From the NCBI GenBank assembly GCA_035308905.1, contig DATGFS010000026.1:1-64000 (forward strand): a stretch of 64,000 bases of DNA, written 5' to 3'. This stretch comes from a bacterium (GTDB lineage: Bacteria > Sysuimicrobiota > Sysuimicrobiia > Sysuimicrobiales > Segetimicrobiaceae). Within the stretch, counting starts at the first letter, position 1; every line of letters starts with the position of its first letter. This document shows, in pieces, positions 56,521 through 64,000 of this stretch. Made by a program: the position numbers and the translations under genes. Below the pieces are notes generated by a model. The model had not been told where the DNA came from and made no database searches. It was given only the letters and a program-made list of their open reading frames with translations.

Positions 56521-56561
56521 GCGCGGGCGGGCGCCGAAGCGGCGCCCGCCCGCGCTCTTCC
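56521..56561 (+). terminator. Perfect 15-bp hairpin between membrane gene and response regulator
   Basis: A 15-nt G/C-only arm (56521-56535) and its exact complement (56541-56555) surround loop GAAGC, then TCTTCCC. It sits 16 bp before the response-regulator ATG and could be a partial terminator setting lower expression of the two-component system. The T-tract is weak. Confidence 0.6.
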
Positions 56562-56571
56562 CTGACACGCG

Positions 56572-57252
56572 ATGCGAAAGATCCTCGTCGTCGACGATGA
56601 GCCGAAGATCGTCAAGATCGCGCGGGACTACCTCGAGCGCGCGGGATTCCGCGTGGTCACGGCGGGCGACGGTCCCTCCGTGCTGCCGGCGGTGCGCAGC
56701 GAAAAGCCCGACCTCGTCGTGCTCGATCTTGCGCTGCCCGGCCAGGACGGCCTCGACGTGACACGGGCGCTGCGCCGGGAATCCGACGTTCCGGTCATCA
56801 TGCTCACCGCGCGCGCGGACGAGGCCGACCGCCTGGTGGGCCTCGAGCTCGGCGCCGACGACTACATTGTGAAGCCGTTCAGCCCCAAAGAGCTCGTGGC
56901 GCGCGTCCGCGCGGTGCTGCGCCGGTGGGACGGCGCGCGCGGCGGCCCCGCGGCGACCCGCGCGGGCGACCTTATGCTCGACGTGGCGAAAATGGAGGCG
57001 GCGCTCGGCGGCCGCGCGCTGGCGCTCACGCCGACCGAGTTCCAGCTGCTGGCGTATCTCGCGCGGCAGCCCGGCCGGGTCTTCACGCGCGGCCAGATGC
57101 TCGAGGCCGTGCGCGGCATCGCGGTGGAATCGTACGAGCGCGCCATCGACTCGCATATCAAGAACATCCGCCGCAAGGTCGAGCCCGATCCGCACCACCC
57201 GCGCTACATTCTGACGGTGGCCGGCATCGGCTACAAGTTCGCGGACCTGTGA
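56572..57252 (+). CDS. OmpR-family response regulator
   Basis: A 226-residue regulator: receiver domain with the acidic pocket DDEP near residue 9, phosphoacceptor Asp in LVVLDLALPG, Thr in LTARADEAD and Lys in VKPFSPKEL, then a winged-helix DNA-binding domain (ALTPTEFQLLAYLARQPGRV, SHIKNIRRKVEPDP, VAGIGYKF). Its stop overlaps the kinase start (TGATG). Targets unknown; the adjacent membrane gene is a candidate. Confidence 0.95.
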   Translation: MRKILVVDDEPKIVKIARDYLERAGFRVVTAGDGPSVLPAVRSEKPDLVVLDLALPGQDGLDVTRALRRESDVPVIMLTARADEADRLVGLELGADDYIVKPFSPKELVARVRAVLRRWDGARGGPAATRAGDLMLDVAKMEAALGGRALALTPTEFQLLAYLARQPGRVFTRGQMLEAVRGIAVESYERAIDSHIKNIRRKVEPDPHHPRYILTVAGIGYKFADL

Positions 57253-58436
57253 TGCCTCGGCGCAGCTGCGGCCCCCCGCTGCCCTGGATGCGCGCCCGGC
57301 ATGGCGGCGGTCCTCCGCCGTGGTGGCCGGAAGGGGAGCCGTGGCCGCCGCGCGGCCGCCCGGCGACCGAGGCGTGGCGCCGGATGCGGGGGCGATTCCT
57401 GCGGCGCGCCGTGCTGTTTTTCGCCGCGGTCGTCGTGTTCACGTCGCTTCTGTCGTCACTCGTCCAGTGGGGAATGCGCGGCGTGATGCACCTGGCGGGC
57501 GCGCCCCCCGGCGCCGTCGCACCGCCGGCGTGGGGCGCGCTGCATCCGCTGCTGGTCGTGCTGGTCGTGGTGCTGCTCGTGGCCGTCTTCGGAGGCTCCG
57601 GCGGGTTCCGCCGCATGGCGGGGCCGGTCGAGGATGTGCTGGCGGCGCTCGGGCGGGTGGCGGACGGCGACTTGTCGGCCCGCGTCCCGGAGCGCGGCTC
57701 GCCGGAGGGGCGCACGCTCGCGCGTTCTTTCAATATAATGGCCGAGCGCCTGCAGTACGAGAACGAACAGCGCCGGAATCTGCTCACGGACATCTCGCAC
57801 GAGCTGCGCACGCCGCTCTCGGTGCTGCAGGGAACGCTCGAGGGGATGCTCGACGGCATCTACCCGCGCGACAACGAGCATCTCGCGTTGAGTCTCGATG
57901 AGACGAAGGCCCTCGCAAGGCTGATCGAAGACCTTCGCACGCTCGCCACCGCCGACAGCGCCGGCCTCAGCCTGACGAAGGCGCCCGTCGATCTCGCGGA
58001 GCTGGCCCGTGAGTCGATCGCCGCGTTTAACGATCAGGCCGTCTCGGCCGGCGTGGCGCTGACCTTCGACGCGGAGCCCGGCCCGCCGCCGATCGTGGAG
58101 GCGGACGGGGAGCGGGTCCGCCAGGTGCTCGGCAACCTGATCGGCAACGCGCTGCGGTATACGCCGCGGGGCGGTACGGTGCGGCTCCGCTGCGATCCGG
58201 CCGGCGCGGGCGGCGTCGGGCTCGCCGTCGAGGACACCGGGACCGGTATCTCCGCGGACGCTCTGCCGCACGTCTTCGACCGCTTCTACAAGTCGAAGGA
58301 GTCGCGGGGGACCGGCCTCGGACTCGCCATCGCCAAGAGCCTCGTCGAAGCGCACGGCGGCGAGATCGCGGCGGAGAGTGAGCCGGGCCGGGGCACCACG
58401 ATCCGGATCGTGCTGCCGCGGTACGACGCGGTCTGA
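57252..58436 (+). CDS. Sensor histidine kinase
   Basis: A 394-residue HAMP-containing kinase: Pro/Arg/Gly-rich N-terminus, TM1 RAVLFFAAVVVFTSLLSSLV, a short periplasmic loop, TM2 LLVVLVVVLLVAVFGG, HAMP, H-box ISHELRTPLSVLQG, N-box NLIGNALRYTP, G1 DTGTGI, F-box FDRFYKSK and G2 GTGLGLAIAKSL. The very short extracytoplasmic loop suggests it senses membrane state or works through a partner such as the protein at 56064. It phosphorylates the preceding regulator. Confidence 0.95.
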   Translation: MPRRSCGPPLPWMRARHGGGPPPWWPEGEPWPPRGRPATEAWRRMRGRFLRRAVLFFAAVVVFTSLLSSLVQWGMRGVMHLAGAPPGAVAPPAWGALHPLLVVLVVVLLVAVFGGSGGFRRMAGPVEDVLAALGRVADGDLSARVPERGSPEGRTLARSFNIMAERLQYENEQRRNLLTDISHELRTPLSVLQGTLEGMLDGIYPRDNEHLALSLDETKALARLIEDLRTLATADSAGLSLTKAPVDLAELARESIAAFNDQAVSAGVALTFDAEPGPPPIVEADGERVRQVLGNLIGNALRYTPRGGTVRLRCDPAGAGGVGLAVEDTGTGISADALPHVFDRFYKSKESRGTGLGLAIAKSLVEAHGGEIAAESEPGRGTTIRIVLPRYDAV

Positions 58437-58504
58437 GCCGGTGGCCGCGCGCCCGCGCGGCGCGCCGAGGTCCCCGCTCGCGCGGCCGAGAAGAGACTCC
58501 TCCC

Positions 58505-59962
58505 ATGAGCCCGCGCCCCGACGGTCAGCCGCCGTTTGACGCCGACGTCGTCATCGCCGGCGGGGGCAACGCCGCGCTCTGCGCGGCGATCGAGGCGGCT
58601 TCGCACGGCGCGCGGGTTCTGCTGCTGGAGCGCGCGCCGGAGCATATGCGGGGCGGCAACAGCCGCCACACCCGCAACATCCGCTATCTCCACGACGACC
58701 GCACCGCGTACGTCACCGGCCCATACCGGCGCGAGGAGTTTCTCGACGACCTGCTGCGCGTCGGCGGGGGCAACGCCAACACACCGCTCGCGGAGAGGAC
58801 GATCGACGAGTCGCGGCGCGTCCCCGAGTGGATGGCGCGGCAGGGGGTGCGCTGGCAGCAGCCGCTGCGGGGAACGCTGCACCTGTCGCGGACGAACCTG
58901 TTCTTTCTCGGCGGCGGGAAGGCGCTCGTCAACACGTATTACGACCGGGCGCTGCGGCTCGGCGTGCGGGTCTGCTACGACGCCGCGGTCACCGGCTTCG
59001 AGGACCGCGGCGCGGCCGGATGCGCGGTCCAGGCGCGGATCGCCGGCGCCGCCCGCGCGATTCCGTGCCGAGCCCTCGTCGTCGCCGCGGGGGGCTTCGA
59101 GGCCAACATCGACTGGCTCGCGCGCTACTGGGGCGACGCGGCCCGGCGGTTTCTCGTGCGCGGTACGCCCTACAACGACGGCACGATGCTCGCGGCGATG
59201 CTGGAGCGGGGCGCGCAGCCGGTCGGCGACCCGAAGGGGTTCCACGCCCTCGCCATCGACGCGCGGTCGCCGCAGTTCGACGGCGGCATCGTTACGCGGG
59301 TCGACTCGCTGCCCTTCGGCATCGTCGTGAACACAGACGGCCTGCGGTTCTACGACGAGGGCGAGGAGATCTGGCCGAAGCGCTACGCGATCTGGGGCGG
59401 GCTCGTCGCCGCGCAGCCCGGCCAGACCGCCTACTCGGTCTTCGACGCGAAGTCGTGGGGGCGCTTCATCCCGCCCGCGTATCCGCCGTACCGGGCCGAG
59501 ACCATTGCGGCCCTCGCCTCACGGCTCGAGCTGAACCGCGAGCAGTTCGTCGCCACCGTGGAGGCGTTCAACCGCGCCGCGCCCGCGGTCCGCCGGATCG
59601 ACATGAGCACGCTCGACGGCTCCGCGACCTCCGGCGTCACCCCGCCGAAAACCAACTGGGCGTGCCGGCTCGACACGCCGCCGTTCTACGCTTTTCCGGT
59701 GCGGCCGGGAATCACGTTTACCTACCTCGGCGTGGCGGTCGACGCGCAGACCCGGGTCCTGGCCGCGTCCGGCGCGCCGATGCCGCACGTCTACGCGGCC
59801 GGGGAGTGCATGTCGGGTAACATCCTGCTGCGCGGGTACCTCGGCGGCTTCGGCCTCACCATCGGCACCGTGTCGGGGCGGATCGCCGGCCGGGAGGCCG
59901 CATCGCACGCGCTCGGCCGGGATGCCGGGGCGCGCGGCGGGGTGGTGCATGTACGAGCCTGA
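58505..59962 (+). CDS. tcuA: FAD-dependent tricarballylate dehydrogenase-like protein (TcuA)
   Basis: A 485-residue fumarate-reductase-type flavoprotein. The N-terminus ADVVIAGGGNAALCAAIEAA is the FAD motif with the GGN-A-A variant typical of TcuA; later elements are LVVAAGGFEAN, GIVVNTDGLRFYDEGE and YAAGECMSGN...RGYLGG. TcuA oxidises tricarballylate to cis-aconitate. ATG 58505 lacks a clear SD. It overlaps the tcuB-like gene by 14 bp, the standard tcuAB order. Confidence 0.85.
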   Translation: MSPRPDGQPPFDADVVIAGGGNAALCAAIEAASHGARVLLLERAPEHMRGGNSRHTRNIRYLHDDRTAYVTGPYRREEFLDDLLRVGGGNANTPLAERTIDESRRVPEWMARQGVRWQQPLRGTLHLSRTNLFFLGGGKALVNTYYDRALRLGVRVCYDAAVTGFEDRGAAGCAVQARIAGAARAIPCRALVVAAGGFEANIDWLARYWGDAARRFLVRGTPYNDGTMLAAMLERGAQPVGDPKGFHALAIDARSPQFDGGIVTRVDSLPFGIVVNTDGLRFYDEGEEIWPKRYAIWGGLVAAQPGQTAYSVFDAKSWGRFIPPAYPPYRAETIAALASRLELNREQFVATVEAFNRAAPAVRRIDMSTLDGSATSGVTPPKTNWACRLDTPPFYAFPVRPGITFTYLGVAVDAQTRVLAASGAPMPHVYAAGECMSGNILLRGYLGGFGLTIGTVSGRIAGREAASHALGRDAGARGGVVHVRA

Positions 59963-61079
59963 GTTTCTGCGCGAGGCGCAGCGCCAGCTCGGCGTCTGCA
60001 ACGCCTGCCGCTACTGCGAGGGGTTCTGCGCCGTGTTTCCCGCGCTCGAGCTCCGCGCCGAGGTCGCGTCGGGCGATCTGACCTATCTCGCCAACCTCTG
60101 CCACGACTGCCGCGATTGCTACACCGCGTGCATGTTCACGCCGCCCCACGAGTTCGCGGTGAATATCCCCAAGGTGCTGGCCGAGGCCCGCGTGCGGACC
60201 TACGAGCACTACAGCCGGCCGCGCGCCGCCGGCCTCTTCCGGCGCAGCGTCGCGGGCACGGCGGCGATCTCGGCCGGGGGGATCGTCGCGGTGGCGCTCT
60301 TGGTCGCCGCGTTCGTCGGGCCGGGCGTGCTCACGGCGGCGCACCGCGGGCCGGGCGCGTTCTACGCCGTGGCACCCTGGCTGGCCATCATCGTACCGGC
60401 GATTGCGATCGCGCTCTACGGCGCCGTGGTCGCGCTCCTGGGCGCGTTCGAATTCACGCGCGACATTCGCGGCGGCCGGCCGGCCACCATGAAATCAAAA
60501 GCGGCCTCGGCGGTGTGGCGGGCCACTCTCGATGCGATCACGCTGCGGTTTCTCAAAGGCGGCGGCGCCGGGTGCTACTATCCGCGCGAGCGGGGTTCGT
60601 CGCGGCGCCGGATCCTGCACCACTGTGTCGCCGGCGGCTTCCTCGCCGCGCTCGTCTCGACGACGCTGGCCGCGATCGAGCAGGACGTCCTCGGCCGCAT
60701 GCCGCCGTTTCCGCTGCTGAGCCTGCCGGTCGTCTTCGGCGTCGTGGGCGGCGTCTTGCTGATCGCCGGCACGACCGGACTGGTTCTATTGAAGACGCGC
60801 AGCGAGGCCGAGCCGGCGTCCTCGACGATGACCGCGATGGACTACGCCTTTCTCGTGCTGCTCGACCTCGTCGCGATCACGGGGATGCTGCTCCTCATCC
60901 TGCGCGACACGCTCCTCATGCCGTCCGTGCTCGTCGTCCACCTCGGCCTGCTGGTCGGGCTGTTCGTGACGGCGCCGTACGGCAAGTTTGTCCACTTCGT
61001 GTACCGGTATCTCGCGCTCGCCAGGCGCGCCGGCGAGGAGCTTCTGGAGGCGGAACAGGCGGCCGGGGCGGGCGGTTGA
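59949..61079 (+). CDS. tcuB: Tricarballylate utilization protein B-like (TcuB)
   Basis: A 376-residue membrane iron-sulfur protein. N-terminal [4Fe-4S]-type Cys motifs CNACRYCEGFCAVFP and CHDCRDCYTAC are followed by several TM helices of a cytochrome-b-like/CitB type, with His residues in ILHHCVAGG and FVHFVYRY. In the known system TcuB transfers electrons from the TcuA flavin to the quinone pool. A hydrophilic loop includes GGRPATMKSKAA, encoded by the dispersed 19-bp repeat. Confidence 0.85.
   Translation: MYEPEFLREAQRQLGVCNACRYCEGFCAVFPALELRAEVASGDLTYLANLCHDCRDCYTACMFTPPHEFAVNIPKVLAEARVRTYEHYSRPRAAGLFRRSVAGTAAISAGGIVAVALLVAAFVGPGVLTAAHRGPGAFYAVAPWLAIIVPAIAIALYGAVVALLGAFEFTRDIRGGRPATMKSKAASAVWRATLDAITLRFLKGGGAGCYYPRERGSSRRRILHHCVAGGFLAALVSTTLAAIEQDVLGRMPPFPLLSLPVVFGVVGGVLLIAGTTGLVLLKTRSEAEPASSTMTAMDYAFLVLLDLVAITGMLLLILRDTLLMPSVLVVHLGLLVGLFVTAPYGKFVHFVYRYLALARRAGEELLEAEQAAGAGG
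60481..60499 (+). repeat. Dispersed 19-bp repeat, copy 2
   Basis: CGGCCACCATGAAATCAAA, identical to 3199-3217, here inside the tcuB-like gene in the loop before a TM helix. Confidence 0.6.
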
Positions 61080-61102
61080 CGGATTCATCAGGGGGGATGC
61101 GC

Positions 61103-62677
61103 ATGCGCTGGTTCGCGACGGCGGCGATCGCGGTGGTCTGTTTGGGGTCGATCTCGGGACCGGCGGTCGGCCAGCAGCCGAGCCGCGGCGGCACCGCCGT
61201 TTTCGCGGTGGACACCGATCCGCCGACGCTCAACACCGCGCTGACGACCGGGGCCACCGACGACGAGGTCGGCACGCCGATCGAAGGCCAGCTGCTGCTG
61301 CTCAACGCCGACGGCAGCGTCCACCCGGCCCTGGCGGAGTCCTGGCTCGTGACCGCGGACGGCAAGACGATCACGTTCCGGATCCGCCGCGGTGTCGTGT
61401 TCCAGGACGGGACGCCGCTGACGTCCGCCGACGTGAAGTACACGTTCGAGAACGTGCTCGGCAAGTACCATCCACAGGCGTCGAAAGCGTTCGCGTACGT
61501 CTCGTCGGTCGACGCGCTGGACCCCTATACGGTGGTGGTGCGCTTCAAGGAGCCGTACGGGCCGTTTCTGCACCTGGTGGCGGCGGCGCCGGTGCTCTCC
61601 CGCCGCCTCTACGAAGGGACGGACGTCCTCACGAACCCGTACAATCTGAAGCCGGCCGGGGCGGGGCCGTTCAAGCTGCAGGAATGGGTGCGCGGCGATC
61701 ACATCACGCTCGTGCGCAACGACAGCTACTACGAGCGCGGGCTTCCGTACCTGGACCGGATTGTTTTCAAGATGATCCCGAACCCGCACGCGCGAACGGT
61801 CGCGATCCAGACTGGCGACATCGATTACATCCACGACTACTACTTCAACCGGGCGGACTACAATCTCGTGGCCCACCGCCGGGACATCGTCGCGAAGCTC
61901 GATCCCGGCTTTCCGGAGGACGACCTGATCATCTTCAACGTCCGCAAGGCGCCCTTTTCGGATCGCCGCGTCCGGCAGGCGATCGCGCGCGCGGTCGACC
62001 GGCAGGCGCTGATCGACCGGGTGTACCGCGGCCTGGGCGGAGTGAGCCGCAGCGCGATCGACACGCGCATCGGCTGGGCCTACGATCCGCAGGTCGACTT
62101 CCAGAAGATGTACGCGTACAACCCGAAAGCGGCGGAGGCGCTCCTGGACGAAGCCGGGTATCCGCGCAAGGGCGGCGGGGTCAGATTTCAGATGCGGGTG
62201 ACGTTCGATCCCGGCCACTCGGGGTTTCTCGACATGGGCCAGGTGATCCGCGAACAACTGCGGCAGATCGGCATCGACGTGCAGCTGGAGGCGATCGAGC
62301 GCAACGTGATGATCGAGCGGGTGTTCAGGAATTGGGATTTCGACGCCACGCTCCAGAACTACGCGACCGGCGGCGATCCCGCGGTCGGCGTGCAGCGTCT
62401 CTACATCTGCTCGGACGTGCGCCGGGCGCCGTTCGTGAACGCGTCGGGCTACTGCAACAAGGACGTCGACGCGCTGTTTACGCAGGGCGCCGGGCAGGCG
62501 GTGGAGTCGCAGCGCGTCGCGCCGTACCGGAAGGTCCAGGAGCTGCTCGCGCCCGAGATCCCCAGCCTTCCGCTGGTCCAGCTCGCCGAGGTGGACGTCG
62601 CGCGCAGTACCGTGCACGGCTTGTGGGGCGACGGTTCGGCTTCGTACTACTACGGCCGGGTCTGGTTGAGCAAGTGA
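61103..62677 (+). CDS. Peptide/dipeptide-type ABC substrate-binding protein (family 5)
   Basis: A 524-residue periplasmic protein with a signal peptide (RWFATAAIAVVCLGSISGP, cleavage near VGQQPS). Family-5 features: DTDPPTLNTALTTG, LAESWLVTADGKTITFRIR, DVKYTFEN, PVGAGPFK-like AGAGPFKLQEW and RQAIARAVDRQALID. ATG 61103 is preferred because the earlier ATG (61097) abuts the GGGGGG Shine-Dalgarno. Placed after TcuAB, it may bind a tricarboxylate or peptide. Confidence 0.92.
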   Translation: MRWFATAAIAVVCLGSISGPAVGQQPSRGGTAVFAVDTDPPTLNTALTTGATDDEVGTPIEGQLLLLNADGSVHPALAESWLVTADGKTITFRIRRGVVFQDGTPLTSADVKYTFENVLGKYHPQASKAFAYVSSVDALDPYTVVVRFKEPYGPFLHLVAAAPVLSRRLYEGTDVLTNPYNLKPAGAGPFKLQEWVRGDHITLVRNDSYYERGLPYLDRIVFKMIPNPHARTVAIQTGDIDYIHDYYFNRADYNLVAHRRDIVAKLDPGFPEDDLIIFNVRKAPFSDRRVRQAIARAVDRQALIDRVYRGLGGVSRSAIDTRIGWAYDPQVDFQKMYAYNPKAAEALLDEAGYPRKGGGVRFQMRVTFDPGHSGFLDMGQVIREQLRQIGIDVQLEAIERNVMIERVFRNWDFDATLQNYATGGDPAVGVQRLYICSDVRRAPFVNASGYCNKDVDALFTQGAGQAVESQRVAPYRKVQELLAPEIPSLPLVQLAEVDVARSTVHGLWGDGSASYYYGRVWLSK

Positions 62678-62680
62678 GTC

Positions 62681-62719
62681 GCGGCGGCGGGGCCCGGAGG
62701 CTACGCCTCCGGGCCCGCC
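62681..62719 (+). terminator. Large hairpin between binding protein and permease genes
   Basis: An arm of about 17 bp with one bulge (GCGG...GGAGGC, loop TAC, GCCTCC...CCGC) fills the gap after the binding-protein stop. No T-tract. Such stems often stabilise binding-protein mRNA and lower permease expression. Confidence 0.55.
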
Positions 62720-62732
62720 GCGGGCGCCTGCG

Positions 62733-63698
62733 CTGAGCCGCTACATCCTGCACCGGGCCGTCCAAACGGTCCCGCTCCTCCTCGGGGTCATCGTCGTCAA
62801 TTTTCTGCTCATCCATCTCGCGCCCGGCGATCCCGTCCAGGCGCTGGTCGGCGACTTTCCGGCGCCGGCGGCCTACGTGCAGGCCGTGCGCCACCAGTTC
62901 GGCCTCGATCGTCCGCTCGGCGTGCAGCTCCTGAAGTATCTCCAGCACGCGGGCACCGGCGATTTCGGCTATTCGTTTGCGCAGCGCCGGCCGGTCCTCC
63001 GCGTGATTCTCGAGCGCGCCCCGGCCACCGCGCTGTTGGTGCTGACCGCGTGGGCGGCGGCGGCGGTCCTCGGTCCGCTGATCGGGATCGCGGCCGCGCT
63101 GCGCCGCAATTCCGCGCTCGACCATCTCGTCATGACCTCGGCCCTCGCCGGGTACTCGATCCCGGTGTTCTGGCTCGGCCAGCTGCTCGTGCTGGCGTTC
63201 GCGCTGTGGCTCGGCTGGCTGCCGGCGGAGGGCATGCAGGCCGTGCGGCGGCAGCTCACGGGCGGCGCGCACCTCGCCGACGTCGGCCGGCACCTGATCC
63301 TGCCCGCGGTCGCGCTCTGCCCCAGGTATCTCGCCGTCAACGCGCGGCTGATGCGCACGAGCCTGATCGACGTGCTGCACCGCGACTACGTGACCACGGC
63401 CCGGGCGAAGGGGTTGTCCGCCTCGCGGGTCGTGGCGCGGCACGCGGTCCGTAACGCCGTGCTGCCCGTGGTCACGATCATGGGATTCGATCTCGGGTTC
63501 CTGCTGACGGGCTCCGCGCTCGTCGAGACCGTGTTCGCGTGGCCGGGCGTCGGCCTCTTGCTCTTTACGTCGCTCTCCACGCGCGACTATCCGGTGCTGC
63601 TCGGCATCTTCTCGCTCGCGGCCGCCGTCGCGGTCGCCGCGAACTTGCTGACCGACATCGTGTACGGCTATCTCGATCCCCGGATCCGCTATACGTGA
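62733..63698 (+). CDS. Peptide-type ABC transporter permease (DppB-like), CTG start
   Basis: About 321 residues. The N-terminus LSRYILHRAVQTVPLLLGV is the conserved first helix of DppB/OppB permeases, and its first codon is CTG 62733; no ATG, GTG or TTG lies in frame between the upstream gene and this helix, and starting at GTG 62877 would remove the first TM. The family's periplasmic domain and GDFGYSFAQRRPV follow; the EAA loop is YVTTARAKGLSASRVVARHA. Six TM helices in total. It pairs with the permease that starts 13 bp downstream. Confidence 0.88.
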   Translation: MSRYILHRAVQTVPLLLGVIVVNFLLIHLAPGDPVQALVGDFPAPAAYVQAVRHQFGLDRPLGVQLLKYLQHAGTGDFGYSFAQRRPVLRVILERAPATALLVLTAWAAAAVLGPLIGIAAALRRNSALDHLVMTSALAGYSIPVFWLGQLLVLAFALWLGWLPAEGMQAVRRQLTGGAHLADVGRHLILPAVALCPRYLAVNARLMRTSLIDVLHRDYVTTARAKGLSASRVVARHAVRNAVLPVVTIMGFDLGFLLTGSALVETVFAWPGVGLLLFTSLSTRDYPVLLGIFSLAAAVAVAANLLTDIVYGYLDPRIRYT

Positions 63699-63711
63699 CG
63701 GGGACCGCGCG

Positions 63712-64000
63712 ATGACCTCCATTCCAGACGGCGGCGCCGGCGACGGCGGGATGTCCTCCGCGCTGGCGGGCGCCGGGCCGGCGCGCGGCGCGCCGGGCGA
63801 CCAGCGGCCCGCCACCATGAAATTGACGCCGGCCCGGCCGGGGACCTCGGCGTCCGGCACCGTCCGGCGCTGGAGGCGGTTCGCGCGGCACCGGGGCGCG
63901 GTCGCAGGCGCCGCGGCGCTCGCGCTTCTGGCGGCCGCGGCCGTGCTCGCGCCGTGGATCGCCCCGCACGACCCGCAGGCGCTCGCGGGGCCGCCGTTCG
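63712..64000 (+). CDS. Peptide-type ABC transporter permease (DppC-like), 5' end only
   Basis: ATG 63712 opens a frame running off the window. A Gly/Ala/Pro-rich hydrophilic N-terminus of about 55 residues (longer than usual for DppC) is followed by RRWRRFARHRGAVAGAAAL and a hydrophobic helix leading to LAPWIAPHDPQAL, the typical DppC N-terminal signature. The extension contains RPATMKLTP, encoded by a variant of the repeat found at 3199 and 60481. Confidence 0.85.
   Translation, partial: MTSIPDGGAGDGGMSSALAGAGPARGAPGDQRPATMKLTPARPGTSASGTVRRWRRFARHRGAVAGAAALALLAAAAVLAPWIAPHDPQALAGPPF
63811..63823 (+). repeat. Dispersed repeat, short variant (copy 3)
   Basis: GCCACCATGAAAT, sharing the first 13 bp after CG of the 19-bp repeat, in frame as ATMK in the N-terminal extension of the DppC-like permease. 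Confidence 0.5.

Overview
The window is one stretch of a GC-rich bacterial chromosome. Genes are tightly packed, often joined by ATGA, GTGA or TGATG overlaps, and GTG starts are common; at least two genes appear to start with CTG. The gene content (many ABC importers for organic solutes, CoA-transferase and enoyl-CoA hydratase modules, amidohydrolases, a selenocysteine formate dehydrogenase, TcuAB) suits a heterotrophic soil or sediment bacterium from a poorly cultivated high-GC lineage. No marker gene fixes the phylum; candidates such as the CSP1-3/ANGP1 group, Rokubacteria or Chloroflexota are only a guess.

Layout. 1-9.5 kb: end of an FAD oxidoreductase, an SDR, an amidohydrolase, then a (+) operon of a NitT/TauT-type ABC ATPase and permease, an FAD oxidoreductase, an enoyl-CoA hydratase, a CoA-transferase and two tandem NMT1/THI5-like binding proteins. 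10.0-29.6 kb: an intact tRNA-Lys(TTT) whose last 45 bp are repeated exactly at 29514-29558. Between the copies lies a visibly less GC-rich integrated element of about 19.5 kb. Its left half carries hypothetical and nuclease cargo (DUF2971-like protein, membrane-anchored Mrr-like nuclease, two-TM proteins). Its right half carries apparent maintenance genes: two DNA-binding proteins, an array of four palindromic iteron-like repeats, a serine recombinase, a two-domain sliding-clamp homologue, several very small proteins, a tyrosine integrase and a second membrane-anchored nuclease. A degenerate third copy of the tRNA end at 30207 suggests an older integration.

30.3-34.8 kb: a (-) operon for an NAD-linked formate dehydrogenase. 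The catalytic subunit contains an in-frame TGA at the active site followed by a textbook bacterial SECIS hairpin, and its iron-sulfur N-terminal half is a separate gene at the far end of the operon. 35-38 kb: enolase-superfamily enzyme, ammonium transporter, RidA. 38.5-51.4 kb: amino-sugar and amine catabolism (DadA-like oxidase, M24 peptidase, DUF1989, NagB, ceramidase-like hydrolase, NagA, sugar ABC importer, SIS protein, phosphodiester glycosidase).

51.4-58.4 kb: TfoX-like, OsmC, aspartate dehydrogenase, zinc alcohol dehydrogenase, a small zinc protein, cold-shock protein, a LAGLIDADG-like protein without catalytic acids, and a two-component system with a linked membrane protein. 58.5-64 kb: TcuA, TcuB, a peptide-type binding protein and two permeases, the last cut by the window end.

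Best candidates for something undescribed are the integrated element (own sliding clamp, iteron array, paralogous small proteins, nuclease cargo) and the split, permuted selenoprotein formate dehydrogenase.
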